From Cannabis sativa (Eukaryota; Streptophyta; Magnoliopsida; Rosales; Cannabaceae), in contig NC_083608.1 in the NCBI RefSeq assembly GCF_029168945.1, positions 18,494,136 to 18,558,135 on the forward strand: 64,000 bases of DNA, written 5' to 3'. How positions within the stretch are numbered: the stretch's first letter is position 1; every line of letters starts with the position of its first letter. The notes beneath the pieces were generated by a model. That model saw only the letters and a list, made by a program, of their open reading frames with translations, was not told the DNA's origin and ran no database searches. Shown piece after piece: positions 23,788 to 35,600 of this stretch. The position numbers were made by a program, and so were the translations under genes.

Positions 23788-25270
23788 TGAGATTAAGTCT
23801 TCATGGACAAAAATAATTTATGTGTGGAAGTTAGTTCTAATACTTGATGGTTTCAAACCAATAGGTTGCAAATGGTTTTTTTTTAAGAACTAAAAGGGAT
23901 AAAAAGGGACAGATTGAAAGGTTTAAAGCGCGTTTAGTGGCTAAAGGCTTTACTCAAAGAGAAGGTATTGATTACACTGAAACTTTCTCACCTGTTTCCA
24001 CTAAAGATTCATTCAGAATTATTATGGCCTAGTTGCGCATTTTGATTTAGAGTTGCATCAAATGGATGTTAAAACTGCTTTTCTGAATGGAGAATTGAAT
24101 GAGGAAGTCTATATGTCTCAACCTGAAGGCTACAAGGAGAATGGAAAAGAACACTTGGTTTGCAAGTTAAAACGATCCATTTATGGTCTCAAACAGGCAT
24201 CTCGCCAGTGGTACTTGAAGTTTGACAAGGTTGTGACATCGTTTGGTTTTGTAGAGAACAAGTTTGATCAGTGTATTTATATGAAGATCAGTGGGAGTCG
24301 TTATATTTTTCTTGTTCTTTATGTAGATGACATTTTACTTGCCAGCAGTGATTTGTCACTACTAAATGAGACCAAAAATTTTCTGTCTTCCAATTTTGAT
24401 ATGAAAGATCTTGGAGAGGCATCCTATGTTTTGGGGATTGAGATCCATCGTGACAGGAATCGAAAAGTTCTTGGCTTATCTCAAGAAGCTTACATTAATC
24501 GTGTGCTCAAAAGGTTCAACATGGATTTGTGTAAAGATGGTTCTGTTCCTATTCTGAAAGGGGACAAGTTCACTAAGCAGCAATGTCCTAAGAACGACTT
24601 GGAAAGAGAAGCAATGAAGAATATCCCATATGCAAATGTAGTAGGGAGTTTGATGTATGCTTAGGTTTGCACTAGACCTTGACATTACTTTCATGGTCGA
24701 TGTTCTTGGGAGATATTTATCTGATCCTGACCATGATCATTGGGTTGCAGCCAAGAAAGTTTTGAGATATTTGCAAAGAACAAAGAGTTTTATGCTTGTG
24801 TATAAGCATGTCAACAATCTTTAAGTTGTTGGTTATTCAGATTCAGATTTTGGTGGTTGTGTAGATGATTTAAAGTCAACTTCTGGCTATATTTTCACCT
24901 TGGCAGGTGCTGCTATTTCTTGGAAGAGTGTCAAACAGACTTTGATCACATCATCTACTATGTATGCTGAGTTTGTTGCATGTTATGGGGCATCTTTGCA
25001 AGCTTTGTGGCTGAAGAATTTTATTTCGGAGATACGAGTGGTTGATTCTATTTCCACACCTATGCTAATCTATTGTGATAATAATATTGTTGTTTTCTTT
25101 TCAAAGAATAATGAGATTAGTAGTGCTTCCAAATATAAGGAAATAAAGTATCTCACTATTAAAGACTTGGTTAAGAAAGGAGACATTGTGATAGAATATT
25201 GAGAGACCAAGTTGTTGTTTGCAGATCCTCTAACCAAAGGATCAAGTGCCATATTGTTTGATTACATGTT
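23770..25270 (+). pseudogene. Copia element 3: reverse transcriptase and RNase H (broken)
   Basis: It begins with [11 protein letters not shown] and [22 protein letters not shown], interrupted by stops near 23,890 and 24,031. The main open part (24,053-24,664) has QMDVKTAFLNGELNEEVYMS, SIYGLKQASRQW and the catalytic YVDDILLASSD. A stop near 24,663 breaks the 'SLMYA' region. RNase H continues to about 25,250 with GYSDSDFGGCVDD, SWKSVKQTLITSST and LADPLTK-like codons (25,221). One frame change and several stops make it inactive. Confidence 0.92.
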
Positions 25271-25973
25271 GTTCATATGAACACTTTATAATCTTTTGTT
25301 CCTTTGGGTTAGTGGGAGAGTCTTATTTTATCTTTTGAGATTACATTTATATGTAATTTACTTGTTGATGTTATGAACTACTTTGTGGGCCAATACTTTT
25401 TTGATTATTGGATGTTTATGCTTTCAGTTAGGCTTTGTTATATTCTCGAGAATAATTGAATTGAAAGCATGTAGTTCATATCTAGTTGTGATCATTGTAT
25501 TTTAAGTATATTTACTAAAAGACAATGATATTTTGTTGGCTTAATGTTTTAAGCAAGTTTAGTGACACTTACTTATTTTAAGTAGTGTATGTTTTAATTT
25601 CACTGGCTTATTTATTAAGCATCACGGTATCAGTGAAATTGAGGACTGATAAGGATATTATGTTATTTTAAATTGATCACATGTTGAACATAATTCCTTA
25701 CCACACTACTAGACTTATTGACCATGTCAATTTAATACTTTGGTATTTTGTGATTATGAATGTCTTTTGTTGAGTTAAAAACAATATGATTGTCATAGTT
25801 CATTATCAAAGGTTAAATTGGACCGGTATGTTGAGATGCTATCAGAGAACTATCATTTTTTAAAGTGGCCACAAATGTTTTTCTGTTGTTCAACCCATGA
25901 GTCGTTTTCAAACAAAATTATTTTGATATATAATATATATGTATTAAAGATTAATGTAGCCCAAGTGGGAGAA
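25271..25973 (+). other. 3' untranslated region and polypurine tract of element 3
   Basis: AT-rich non-coding sequence follows the end of RNase H. The polypurine tract ccaagtgggagaa (25,961-25,973) abuts the 3' LTR. Nothing else is recognised. Confidence 0.8.
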
Positions 25974-26462
25974 TGTTAGACTTTTATTTGGGTTTACATT
26001 AAATTTTATTAGTTTTATTAAAACTTGGGTTGATTGGATAGTTCTTTGCTGTGTTAGCCCATGTTGTTGGTGATCAATTGTTAATGGGCTTAGCATCTGT
26101 GTGTAAAGTCTAGGTGAAGCAGAAGTTTGGGCTTTTCTAGTTAACTGAAGCCTTTGATGAGCAGGCCCAGTCCAACTAGGGTTTTGTAGCTAAGTCCCCT
26201 CCCTAACTCTATAAATACATATTGTCTCATCACAATTGTATACCTTTTGATAATTAGATAAATAAACTGCTTCTGATTTAGAGATCTAGGGAGGAAGACT
26301 TAGTTGATAGTATTGCACTATCGAATTGGAGTAACTGCTGTGGATCAAACTGAGATAATTGCTATGGATCAATCAGGTACACATACTTAATTATCATATA
26401 CTACTATTGTGTTCTATGTTATATACAAATAGATCTTGGGTATATTATTAATTTATCTAACA
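25974..26462 (+). repeat. 3' LTR of copia element 3 (489 bp)
   Basis: The same length as the 5' LTR and about 99% alike by eye. Ends are tgttagac and tctaaca, followed by the TSD ttagt (26,463-26,467). Confidence 0.95.
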
Positions 26463-26488
26463 TTAGTTAGATGAGTTGTTAGAATTAA

Positions 26489-26798
26489 GGTAGCGTTTGG
26501 TTGGAGGTAATGAAATGGAGTGGAATAAAAAGAAAATAATTTTTATTTCATTCCTTTGTTTGGTTGCGTTTAAAAGTATTGGAATGACATTCCAATAGAA
26601 TGCTCTTTCCACCATTTTGGTGGAATGGCTATTCCATTTTAAAAAGAAAGTAATGACCATTCTAATGTAACAAGAAAAAAAAATTAATGATTTTTTTATC
26701 AATTTTTTGTATGCATTTTAAATTTTATTCCATTCCCATTCATATTCCTATTCCCATTCCTATTTTTAAATTTTCATTCCTCCTAACCAAACGCCTCC
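26489..26798. mobile_element. MITE with Harbinger-like ends (310 bp)
   Basis: The termini are imperfect inverted repeats: ggtagcgtttggttggagg on the left, and cctcctaaccaaacgcctcc on the right. They are flanked by a 3-bp taa on both sides (26,486-26,488 and 26,799-26,801), the target size typical of PIF/Harbinger (Tourist) MITEs. There is no coding capacity; the frame on minus (26,463-26,702) is incidental. Confidence 0.72.
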
Positions 26799-26801
26799 TA
26801 A

Positions 26802-28430
26802 TATCTAAGATTTATTCCACATACAAACATACTACATATTATTTATAAATGTATAAACATAAATTTAAATTAAGAATACCCTTAATATTGATTGAGAGAG
26901 AAGAAAAACTCAAATAGCACAAACATACTTTAATCCATTGATAGAATTAATATTATTCTATTCGATAGGGATAATCTTATTGGGTAATGATCTTACAAAA
27001 TTATAAGATTAAGGTTTCTCTAATTTTTTCTCTATATGAAGAAATATGAGAATTAGAGCAACTCTCATTTCTTGAGGATCACATTAATTCATGATACTTT
27101 AATATTTAATGACCCACAATTATTAAAATGGTCATTTTATTTGAGTCAAAATTTATCATATACCAATGTACACTAATCCATAGAGCCATAATAAGTATTT
27201 TAATCCAACATTCCCATAAATTTTGATTATTATTTATTTTTTTTTTGTTTAAATAATATATACAATCAAACAAAAGTTAATATCTAATTTTAAGACATGC
27301 AGTTTATTTATTTATTTTCTTTACTACTATACTACCACTCTCCACAGTCCACACAAATAAACACTTTATTTTCAATAATTATTGGATTTATAAATTTATC
27401 TGTCATAATTATTTAAGAAAATTTACAACTCATGACTAAAGTGTAAAGTATTTTACATTTTTATTTGTGTTCGGTATTTTTTTTCTTTTGTACAGTTCAT
27501 TATTTACATCATTACTTTTTAACTTTTCATTAATTACATTTTTACGATTTGGACTTACATCAAAATTTTTGTCTATCTCTCTCTCCCCACTTTTTGTTTT
27601 CTTGTTTATTTTCTATGTACATTCTTTCTCTCAATATAATTACTCTCTACAAGCACGTCATATCAACTTTTTCTTCTCCTTTTTTATTTTTTTTTTAAAA
27701 AATCACTTTATATAGTTAATATATACCAATTTCACATACATTGTTTACAACCTATAGTTGTAACTAGTTCTAGTTCATCTTCCCCTTTTTTTTTAATATT
27801 TTTTTTTCAAAAAGGCTAAAAAAAAATTCCAAAATTGTTCTTGTTATGGGTAAAAAATTTCTTTTAACCTTCAAAGCTAACTGTAATTGAAGAAGGAAGC
27901 CTTCTTATTTCTGAAAATATTTTTTTTGGTGAGAAGGTTGAATCTCAAATGGCTAAGCACCATAAAAATCATATAGAAGTGGAGGTCCTATCCTATTTTA
28001 GTATTCTATAGTTGATTTTTTTTATATTATTATTTTTATCTATAGTTTTAAAAATATAAATTTATATGCTAAAAATGATTTGGGTCCAACTGATTGTATT
28101 TGAAATATTACATAAAATTTATTTGCATCCACACGCATTAAAAAATTTATTAAGCTAATTCAATAGTACTCACCTTTCAGCTCCCACCCCCACTTGAAAA
28201 AAAAAATAGAAAAATTACTTGTCACTTAATCTAAGACACAAAGAATCTCCATTATAGTTATTTTAAATTATTTTTTTTTTCTAAATTATTTGCGTGTTAT
28301 TTTAGTTTTTTTTGAGTTGACACAACGTGTTGATGCTTAATTATTTAAATTCCATATTAAATTCAGGTTATTATTCATTATTTGTACATAGAGATTTAGT
28401 TGTTCAACAAAGATCAAATTGAGTATGTGT
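26802..28430. other. AT-rich intergenic sequence, no gene seen
   Basis: Poly-T and poly-A runs, no convincing coding region on either strand. The 82-codon plus-strand frame at 27,467-27,715 is a hydrophobic translation of T-rich DNA. Confidence 0.6.
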
Positions 28431-28436
28431 TTATTT

Positions 28437-29090
28437 GTCATGGTATAAGTGATTTGTAGTTATTTTTTTTATTGAGATAAATTTTATGTTGTTCTTACGT
28501 TTCTTTTAGGTTGTCAACAAAATATATTGATATTTAGCTAATTTACATATTAAAACAATGTTGTTGTCTAGTTGTTTTTTAATTATACTTGAGTAGTCCA
28601 AAAAAGATAAACAAAATGAGTATATATTTAGTTTTTTAGATATATTTTTGAGTAGTTATTTAGTTGTTTTGTAGGTTATTTTCAGTTGTTGTGCAATTAT
28701 TTTGATGTATATTTTAATGTATTTTTTTATATTTTTTTGTTGTATCATGGTGTTGTATAAGTAATTTGTCGTTGTTTTTGATTTATTGAAATTGATATTT
28801 AGTTAATTTACATATTAAAGTAGTGTTGTTGTCTAGTTGTTTCTCAATTGTAATTGAGTTGTCTAAAAGAAAAAATAAATATGAGTATATATTTAGTTTT
28901 TCAGACATATTTTGAGAGGTTGTCCAGTTGTTTTGTAGTTAGTTTTAAGTTATTTTGCTGTATATTTTAGTTTATTTTTGATATTTTTTTAGTTGTGTTT
29001 GTATAAGTGATTTGTAGTTATTTTTGTTTTATTAAAATTAATTTTATGTTATTCTTACGTTTCTTTTAGGTTGTCAAACAATATTAAAAG
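28437..29090. repeat. Degenerate tandem repeat, units about 250-310 bp
   Basis: Blocks recur in order. 'gtgatttgtagttattttt' appears at 28,449 and 29,007 (diverged at about 28,758). 'atttacatattaaa' then 'gttgttgtctagttg' appear at about 28,540-28,575 and 28,808-28,840. 'gagtatatatttagttttt' appears at 28,618 and 28,883. 'cttacgtttcttttaggttgtcaa' blocks appear at about 28,495 and 29,056. It amounts to a little over two copies. No function is assigned. Confidence 0.65.
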
Positions 29091-30146
29091 TAATATCAAA
29101 TTATATTTTTGTTTGACCAATAAAATATTATTTTATATTGACCAACTAAAAGAAATAAATGTATATATATATGTTTTTTTTATTTTATTTTTTAACGTAA
29201 GCGTTGATGCTCAATTAATTTTTATATTAAAATATAATTGTTATCGTGTTGTTTATTCGTTGTTATTAAGTTATTTCAGTATTGTATTTTTTGAAGTTTT
29301 TGTCTTATAAATTTATTTTTGTTTGCATAATATGATAAACTTAAATTGATTTATATGTTATGGTTAAGTTGTTTTCTAGTTGTTTTTGTGATGTTATTTA
29401 GTTGTTTTGCGCTGAGAAAAGAAGCCCTACAGTTGAAATTCACTTTATCCGAATTTGCCACGTGGCAACCACTGCTGCGTTCTGACGCTACAGTTTGTGA
29501 GCGTCAGGCAACTCTGAAGGCTCTTGTCCCTCACTCGCGTGTGAGTCTCACTCGCGCCACATAGCCACATGTGTGTCACACTTCTCCTTGCGCATTTGGG
29601 GGAGTTTTTCTACCGTATTTTTGTAAATAACAAACTTTAAAAATAGTATATTTGAAATTAATAAATAATATAAATGTTTATTTTTACTTTTAGTAGTATA
29701 AATGTTTATTTAAAGTAATATTAACCTAAAATAGAAAAAATCCCTTTTCATAGCATTTACATTTGTAATCTTTTAACTCAATATCATAATATAGCTACTT
29801 GGGAGGTTTAAATTTCAGTAATATATGAAAGAAGATTAACTAGTGTAAAATAAATTGTTTACTCCTTTGAGAAGTACATTGCTAGAAGAACAATTAGTTT
29901 TGGTGTTAGTCATGATGCTTAAAAGTCTTAAATCAAAATGTTAGTCATGATCTGGTCATATGTACAAAACATATAATTTTTGACATTAATTAGAAAATTA
30001 GAGCACACTGTTGATATTTTAATACTATTCAAATGTGTTATCTCTTACTTATTTCTATTTCAGATATTGATTTAATGGTAAATATTTCTAATTTTTTTTA
30101 TATCTTTTTTTTTTTTAATTAAGAACACATTATATTAAAATAAGTC
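29091..30146. other. Intergenic sequence with a GC-rich island at 29,410-29,600
   Basis: Most is AT-rich. The island 29,410-29,600 is markedly GC-richer and has a perfect 14-bp palindrome ttgccacgtggcaa (29,455-29,468, containing a G-box core). It also has a stem-loop with 8-bp arms ctgacgct/agcgtcag (29,482-29,489 and 29,500-29,507). It ends with 'gggggagtttttctaccgta', which resembles the end of a dispersed transposon. The 72-codon frame across it has no recognisable features. Confidence 0.55.
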
Positions 30147-31265
30147 TTAATTGGCAACAAGAGGTGCCAACTCCTCAATGGATAGAAAACCAAAGACAAC
30201 AAAGTTAAAGGCCCAAGCAACCAAGTTATGCACCTCCTTATTTTGCTCATGAGGAGCCCAAACTAGGTTGATACTAACACAAGAGTCCAGGAGAGCAACC
30301 AAATGCCAGAAAGTAGGAGTGTCAATGGGTCGGGTCGGATCTGATCCGACCTGATACAGATTATGTAAGAATCTGCCCCGCCCCGCCCCGCCCCCTAGAT
30401 CAGATACTCGGATCGGATCAGATCCGACCCGACTTATTCAGATCAGATCTAATCCGACCCGACTATTTTTTTTTTTTTTAATATTAACTTATAATTTTAT
30501 ATCCAATTTAATTTTATATCAATGGGTCTGGGTCCGGGTTCTGGGGTCCGGGTCCAGGTCCCGGGTCCCTAAAACGGGTCCGAGTCTAGATCCCGGTCTT
30601 GATCTAGGTCCAGGTCCCAGGTCCCGGTCCCGGTCTTGGTCCGGGTTCGGGTCTCGGTCCAGGTCCAGGTCCGGGTCTGGGTCCCGGTTCTGGGTCCGGG
30701 TCTGGGTACCGGGTCCCAAGTCTGTGTCCGGGTCCGGGTCCCGTATCCCGGTCCAGGTCCGAGTCCAGGTCCCAAGGGATCCGAGTCTTGAATTAAGTTT
30801 TTTTTTTTTTTTTTTTTTTTTTTAAATAAATTGAAATCGGGTCGGATCATATCCGATGCAGAAAAAAATTAGCCGGGGCGGAGCGGATCTGATCCAAGAT
30901 CCAATAAGTATTCGAATGTTTCGGATCAGAGGTGATCCGTCGGGTCGGAGCTCCAACCCGCTCCAACTAAATGGATCTTTTTGACATGCCTACCAGAAAG
31001 AACAGCAAAACTCCAAGTTGGGGCTTTGAAGGAATGGATATTGTCAATGAGAACCTTACAATTCGAAACCAGATGAAAATCACTGTAGCACCGAAACAGG
31101 TTCAAACTGACAACCTTAGAAAGAGCAAGGGTTTCAACTTCCAAAGTGTCACTTGCCTTAAGCTGAGCCACATAGCCTCCCACCAAATGGCATGAGTCCT
31201 TAATAACAATACTTGCTGTAGCTTAAAAATTCCTACAAGCTGCATCTAAAAAGACACATTTTGTC
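30147..31265 (-). pseudogene. LINE-type RNase H domain fragment, split by a hAT-like element
   Basis: On minus, 31,265-30,993 reads like the N-terminal part of the plant RVT_3 RNase H domain: FLDAAC, VETLALSKVVSLN, SNCKVLIDNI. On the far side of the insertion, 30,313-30,147 continues with WHLVALLDSCVSIN, VWAPHEQNKEVHNLVAWA and a C-terminal block SIEELAPLVAN before a TAA stop. Such domains sit at the 3' end of plant LINE (L1-like) open reading frames. Stops such as the one after CRNF (near 31,230) and the absence of a reverse transcriptase make this a dead fragment. The family call rests on remembered consensus. Confidence 0.72.
30314..30992. mobile_element. Non-autonomous hAT-like element with a (GGGTCC)n core (679 bp)
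   Basis: Terminal inverted repeats are taggagtgtcaa and ttgacatgccta. They are flanked by an exact 8-bp duplication ccagaaag (30,306-30,313 and 30,993-31,000), the target size of hAT transposons. Inside, sub-terminal 'cggatcagatccgaccc' motifs surround a degenerate hexanucleotide array (about 30,525-30,790) and a poly-T run. Minus-strand frames here give Asp-Pro and Arg-Thr dipeptide strings that are translations of the array, not genes. Confidence 0.85.
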
Positions 31266-32340
31266 ACTCAAAACACTCCCTTTCGAATTAGTCCACTACA
31301 CCACATGGTTATTCGAACTAGGAAGAGACACCCTTCATCACAAGTAACAAAGAGAGAGTAGTCTCGACCTTAGATAAAACACCTTGCACAATAGGGACAA
31401 CATGATCACATCTAATGTTACGATTACTCATGTCAAACATAATGCCAATGTGACTCTTTACGGTTTGGCTCGGTATGTTTTAGAGTTGAATAAAAATTAT
31501 TGTTGGTTGGAGATCATTCCTCCGCCTATATACATTTTTACTGTAAATGACTTTTTTTTTTTTTGAAGAATATTGTAAATGACTTTTAATTTATGATAAC
31601 ACAATATTTTTTTTTTTACGGATGAAAAATCATTACACAATATCACTTCATCATAATGTAAGACACTATTACAAAATATGCATATATTAAATAATGGAGC
31701 ATTGAAAACATAATTCCACATCAATTATATGTAAAAGTATTGAGTTATAAAATATGAATTACCTCACCAATCACCAATTAATTTTAAAATATAATCTTAT
31801 AATTCTCAACATGAGCTGAGATTGGTTAGTAATATTTGAGTGCTACTTTTTATCAATTCTCCAAATAATGACATCATAACAAATTCCATTTAATTTATTT
31901 AAGACATCATTAATAATTAATACGATTTTACGTTTTAATGTGAGAAAACGACGTCATCTAGTTTCCGTGAAAATCTCAATCCCAAACCCATGCGACATAA
32001 AACGACATCCACTTACACGTCGCTCGATACTGGTTTGAGTCTATGATGAAAATAGTTTTGAGTTTGACTTGTCCATAATTTATTGCTCGATAATTCTACA
32101 ATGGGGCCTAACTGTACAACCCATAAAAAGGCGGGAGCAGGACGAAGTGGACAGAGTCAGTAGGCTCAGGAAGCTCATGCTTCTAGTAACGAATGAAAAC
32201 TCGACACGCGTCCCAAATGGCTACCATGAGAAACACCCAATCACAGCCCTCATTACTTCATCTGGGCCGCAAGTATATTACTCTATTCTCACGAATATTC
32301 CAATCCAAGAACCCTTAGCAGCCAATAAAATAGTGCCAGG
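31266..32340. other. Intergenic sequence upstream of DGD1
   Basis: No gene is supported. From about 31,990 onward base composition rises towards the gene. A TGGGCC motif lies at 32,263-32,268. The 93-codon frame 32,069-32,350 lacks any recognisable domain and overlaps the likely promoter. Confidence 0.5.
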
Positions 32341-32619
32341 TCACTTTTGACAGCCACGTCATCCATATCATCACCCGCAATCTTAATATCACGTGTTTTA
32401 TCCTACGTGGATGCTCACGTGTATTACCGGGTTCCAGAGAACATGAGAACCCGAATCCTAACCGTTAATTCCTCAGCCTAAGCCCCTAATGCTTTCTCCT
32501 TACGAATTTTCTTTTCTTAGCTTTGATTCTCATTTTCGGCCGGGAAAGGGAAACTCTTTCAACATTTCCATTTTCTCGGGAAAATTGTACAAAACCCTAG
32601 CTTGGTCTACTGTTTCTTC
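32341..32619 (+). promoter_or_regulatory. Putative DGD1 promoter and 5' leader, G-box rich
   Basis: Two CACGTG G-boxes (32,390-32,395 and 32,416-32,421) flank a further ACGT core (about 32,405), and a CCACGTCA lies near 32,355. A telo-box-like AAACCCTA sits at 32,592-32,599, just before the start codon. G-boxes bind bZIP and bHLH factors and are common in light-regulated plastid genes, which suits DGD1. No transcription start is proven, and which motifs are transcribed is unknown. Confidence 0.55.
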
Positions 32620-32697
32620 ATGCCATGGTTAACGAAGGTGAAGCAACGTCGTCTTCTAGCGCTTTCTCGTTTATATCAAAAGGCTGGAACGAAGTGA
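32620..32697 (+). CDS. Overlapping upstream ORF at the DGD1 start (25 codons)
   Basis: An ATG at 32,620 lies five bases before the DGD1 ATG, in another frame, and runs to TGA at 32,695-32,697 inside the first exon. Its context (ttcATGc) is weak. The DGD1 ATG has gccATGG, with G at +4 but C at -3. If the transcript starts upstream, ribosomes must leak past this ATG to make DGD1. No evidence that the peptide itself matters. Confidence 0.4.
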   Translation: MPWLTKVKQRRLLALSRLYQKAGTK

Positions 32698-35600
32698 AAC
32701 ACTCGGCGGACGCGGATCTTCAGTTGATGAAAGAGCGTGCAAACTCGTTCAAGAACCTTGCTACTTCGTTTGACCGTGAGCTGGAGAATTTTATTAATTC
32801 GGCCTCGACTTTTTCGGTCCCTGCAATCCGGTCGCCGCCGGCGGAGATCGATTTCGTGAAGAAACTACAGCCTAATCTGTCGGAAATTCGAAGGGCCTAT
32901 TCGTCACCGGATTTTAGTAAGAAGGTTCTTGAGAAGTGGGGGCCGAGGTCGAGAATTCGGATCGATTTGTCTGCCATAAGGAATGCAATTGTTTCAGAGG
33001 CGGATGGAGATGGGGTTATTGATTTTAATAGGGTTAGGAGATCTAAAAAGCTGAATTTCAGAGAGTTTTGGGGTGAGTGGAAGGGGGAGGCGGATGCTGA
33101 GGAAGGACAATTCAAGGATTGGGAGCCAATTCGAGTGTTGAAGACGCGGCTGAAAGAGTTTGAAAAGAGAAGCTCGTCCACGGAGATTTTTAGCGGGTTC
33201 AAGAATAGTGAATTTGTAGAGAAAGTGAAATCCAGTCTGGTATGTTTTCTTTGTTCACTTAACATATTTTGCTCAAATTATGGTTCTTCAGACTCATGTC
33301 TTTCAGTATTTTGAATTGGTAATGAACAATTGGATGCTTTATCTGTCGTGACGAAATGGATTTCAATTTTTGTTACCAATTTTTAGATTATTATATTCTA
33401 TAAAAAGTACAGTAATAGAGTAATATGCGAAAACTTTATAGATCGTGAAATCTGATGTTTAAATAATATTATCGCTACTCAACTTGATTTTGCTCGACCA
33501 AAGGGTCGTATTAAAGCTTGGAAACGTTCGCTTTAGTTTGAAAATCTTGTTTTCTCACTCATATTGTCGTATCATATTTTTTAGTGCATACAAATGTTAG
33601 TGAGCGGTGAAGTAGATTCTATAATATATGATAAGGAAGCCTAATTCTAATTATGAGGAAAAAAAGGCTTCATATAGAACAATCTACATCTACTTCTGCA
33701 GTGCAAATGATTATGGATTTAATGAGACTTTTTTTCTTTACCAGATTTATAACATTATATAGTCTTAGCAACAGTTGTACATTATATAGTCATTTGTTAT
33801 TTTTATGTTTGTAATTAATATTGTTGTGAACTCAGATTGCCTCGTAATGTAGTTTTTTGGTTCGAGACTTTTGCTATTTGGATATAGAGATGTCTGATTG
33901 TATTTGAATAAGCTAATATTAAGTACTAATCTACATATTCTTATGATTTTCAAATTTCTTGCTTTCAGAAATCAATATACAAGGAGCCTCAAGAGTCAAA
34001 GGTTTGTCTTTCAGCTCAGTTTCCCCATCTGTTTTTCAGGTTTTATAATTGAAAATTGTTTCCTTTGGCAGATTTTTTTATATAACTTGTGTTTTTTTAT
34101 TACTTTTAATTCCTGTTATGTTTTTTATTAGAGGTTGTGTGGTGTGAAAAAAAGTGGTCTTATTACTTTGTTTCAAACATTGTTTTTTGGGTGCTTCTGA
34201 TGAAGGCTTGTGATGGAATACTATTTGAATTTTATTTTTTCCCATTTTATCTTTTGCCTTCTCATACATCTACAATGTTCGAACTTGCCAAGGTTTTGTA
34301 ACCTCCATTTTTTCCTGGTCTTCTTTCTCTCATTTTCTTTTTCTTATCACAGTGTATATTTTGTTTCTGGGTTGAATACTTGTCCCTTTCTCTCATAGAA
34401 CTAACCTTTTCAATTTAAATAGTTATTCAGTATGTCTTTGGCATAAAAATGAATGGATACGGTTTCCCCCATTCACTTCATAGACAGGGATGGTGTTACA
34501 AGTAGTGTTGCAGTTGAAGGCATATAGAAAGTGATATTTTCTAATCTTTCTCATTAATATCTGGTTTAGGAAGTTCCGCCGTTGGATGTGCCTGAACTCT
34601 TGGCATCTCTGGTTAGGCAATCTGGGCCCTTCTTGGATCAACTTGGAGTTAGGAAGGGTAAGTAATTCTTAATTGCTCCTTACAGATAAATGGGCATACT
34701 TCATTTTGTTTCTTGTTGTACAACTGAAGCTTAAAACTTTTTTTTTTATTTTACTGTTATTATTAAACATTTTAGCTTTCTGTGAAAGACATTTATACCT
34801 TTTTATTTGTCACTTTTTTTGGGGGGGCTTCTCGCTGTTAAATGCATCCTATCAATTAGACATACAAAACCCACGTTGATTTTTACTAAATGCATTTCAA
34901 ATGACTGTTTTTTGCTTGTTTTGTTTTGTATGAGCACGTGGTTCAAATTTTGTACTATCAATTAGACATTTATAAGAGGATGTATGTGGGACTGCTACTC
35001 CTTTAGAGTTTTAATTGTGTTCCCAAAATGATTACAGATTTGTGTGATAAGATAGTGGAGAACTTATGCAGCAGACGCAAAAATCAATTACTTTTGGGCT
35101 CTATATCTTCAGAAGAATCCTCAATGGTAGAGAATGAAAATATAAATGATGAATTGGATTTAAGGATAGCTAGTGTCCTTCAAAGTACAGGGCATCATTA
35201 TGAAGGTGGGTTTTGGACAGACCATTCAAAGCATGATCCACCTGATGGAAAAAGGCATGTTGCTATTGTCACAACTGCTAGTCTTCCTTGGATGACTGGA
35301 ACAGCTGTGAATCCACTGTTTCGTGCTGCTTATCTTGCAGAGTCAGCAAAACAAAATGTTACTCTACTGGTTCCGTGGCTTTGTAAATCAGATCAAGAGT
35401 TAGTGTACCCCAGCAGTCTCACTTTTAGTTCACCTGAAGAGCAAGAAATGTATATACGCAATTGGCTTGAGGAAAGGGTTGGTTTTAGAGCTGATTTCAA
35501 GATCTCTTTTTATCCTGGAAAGGTACATCTTTCACAAAGTACATAAGCTACTTTCTATTTATTCATATAGTATGAATCTATGACGGATACTGATATGTGA

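Noticed and set aside
27467..27715. 82-codon hydrophobic frame that could be a membrane peptide
   Set aside because: T-rich DNA always gives Phe/Leu-rich frames; there is no other support.
29346..29564. 72-codon frame over the GC-rich island
   Set aside because: No domain or conserved feature, and it starts in T-rich repeat sequence.
30519..30850. Minus-strand frames rich in Asp-Pro and Arg-Thr repeats
   Set aside because: They only translate the GGGTCC hexanucleotide array of the hAT-like element.
32069..32350. 93-codon plus-strand frame upstream of DGD1
   Set aside because: No recognisable motif, and it lies in the likely promoter; an unrelated gene there is not supported.
32897..33265. 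122-codon minus-strand frame in DGD1 exon 1
   Set aside because: Antisense shadow of a well-conserved exon.
33765..34879. Short frames inside DGD1 introns 1 to 3
   Set aside because: T-rich intronic sequence with hydrophobic translations; clear splice sites flank it.
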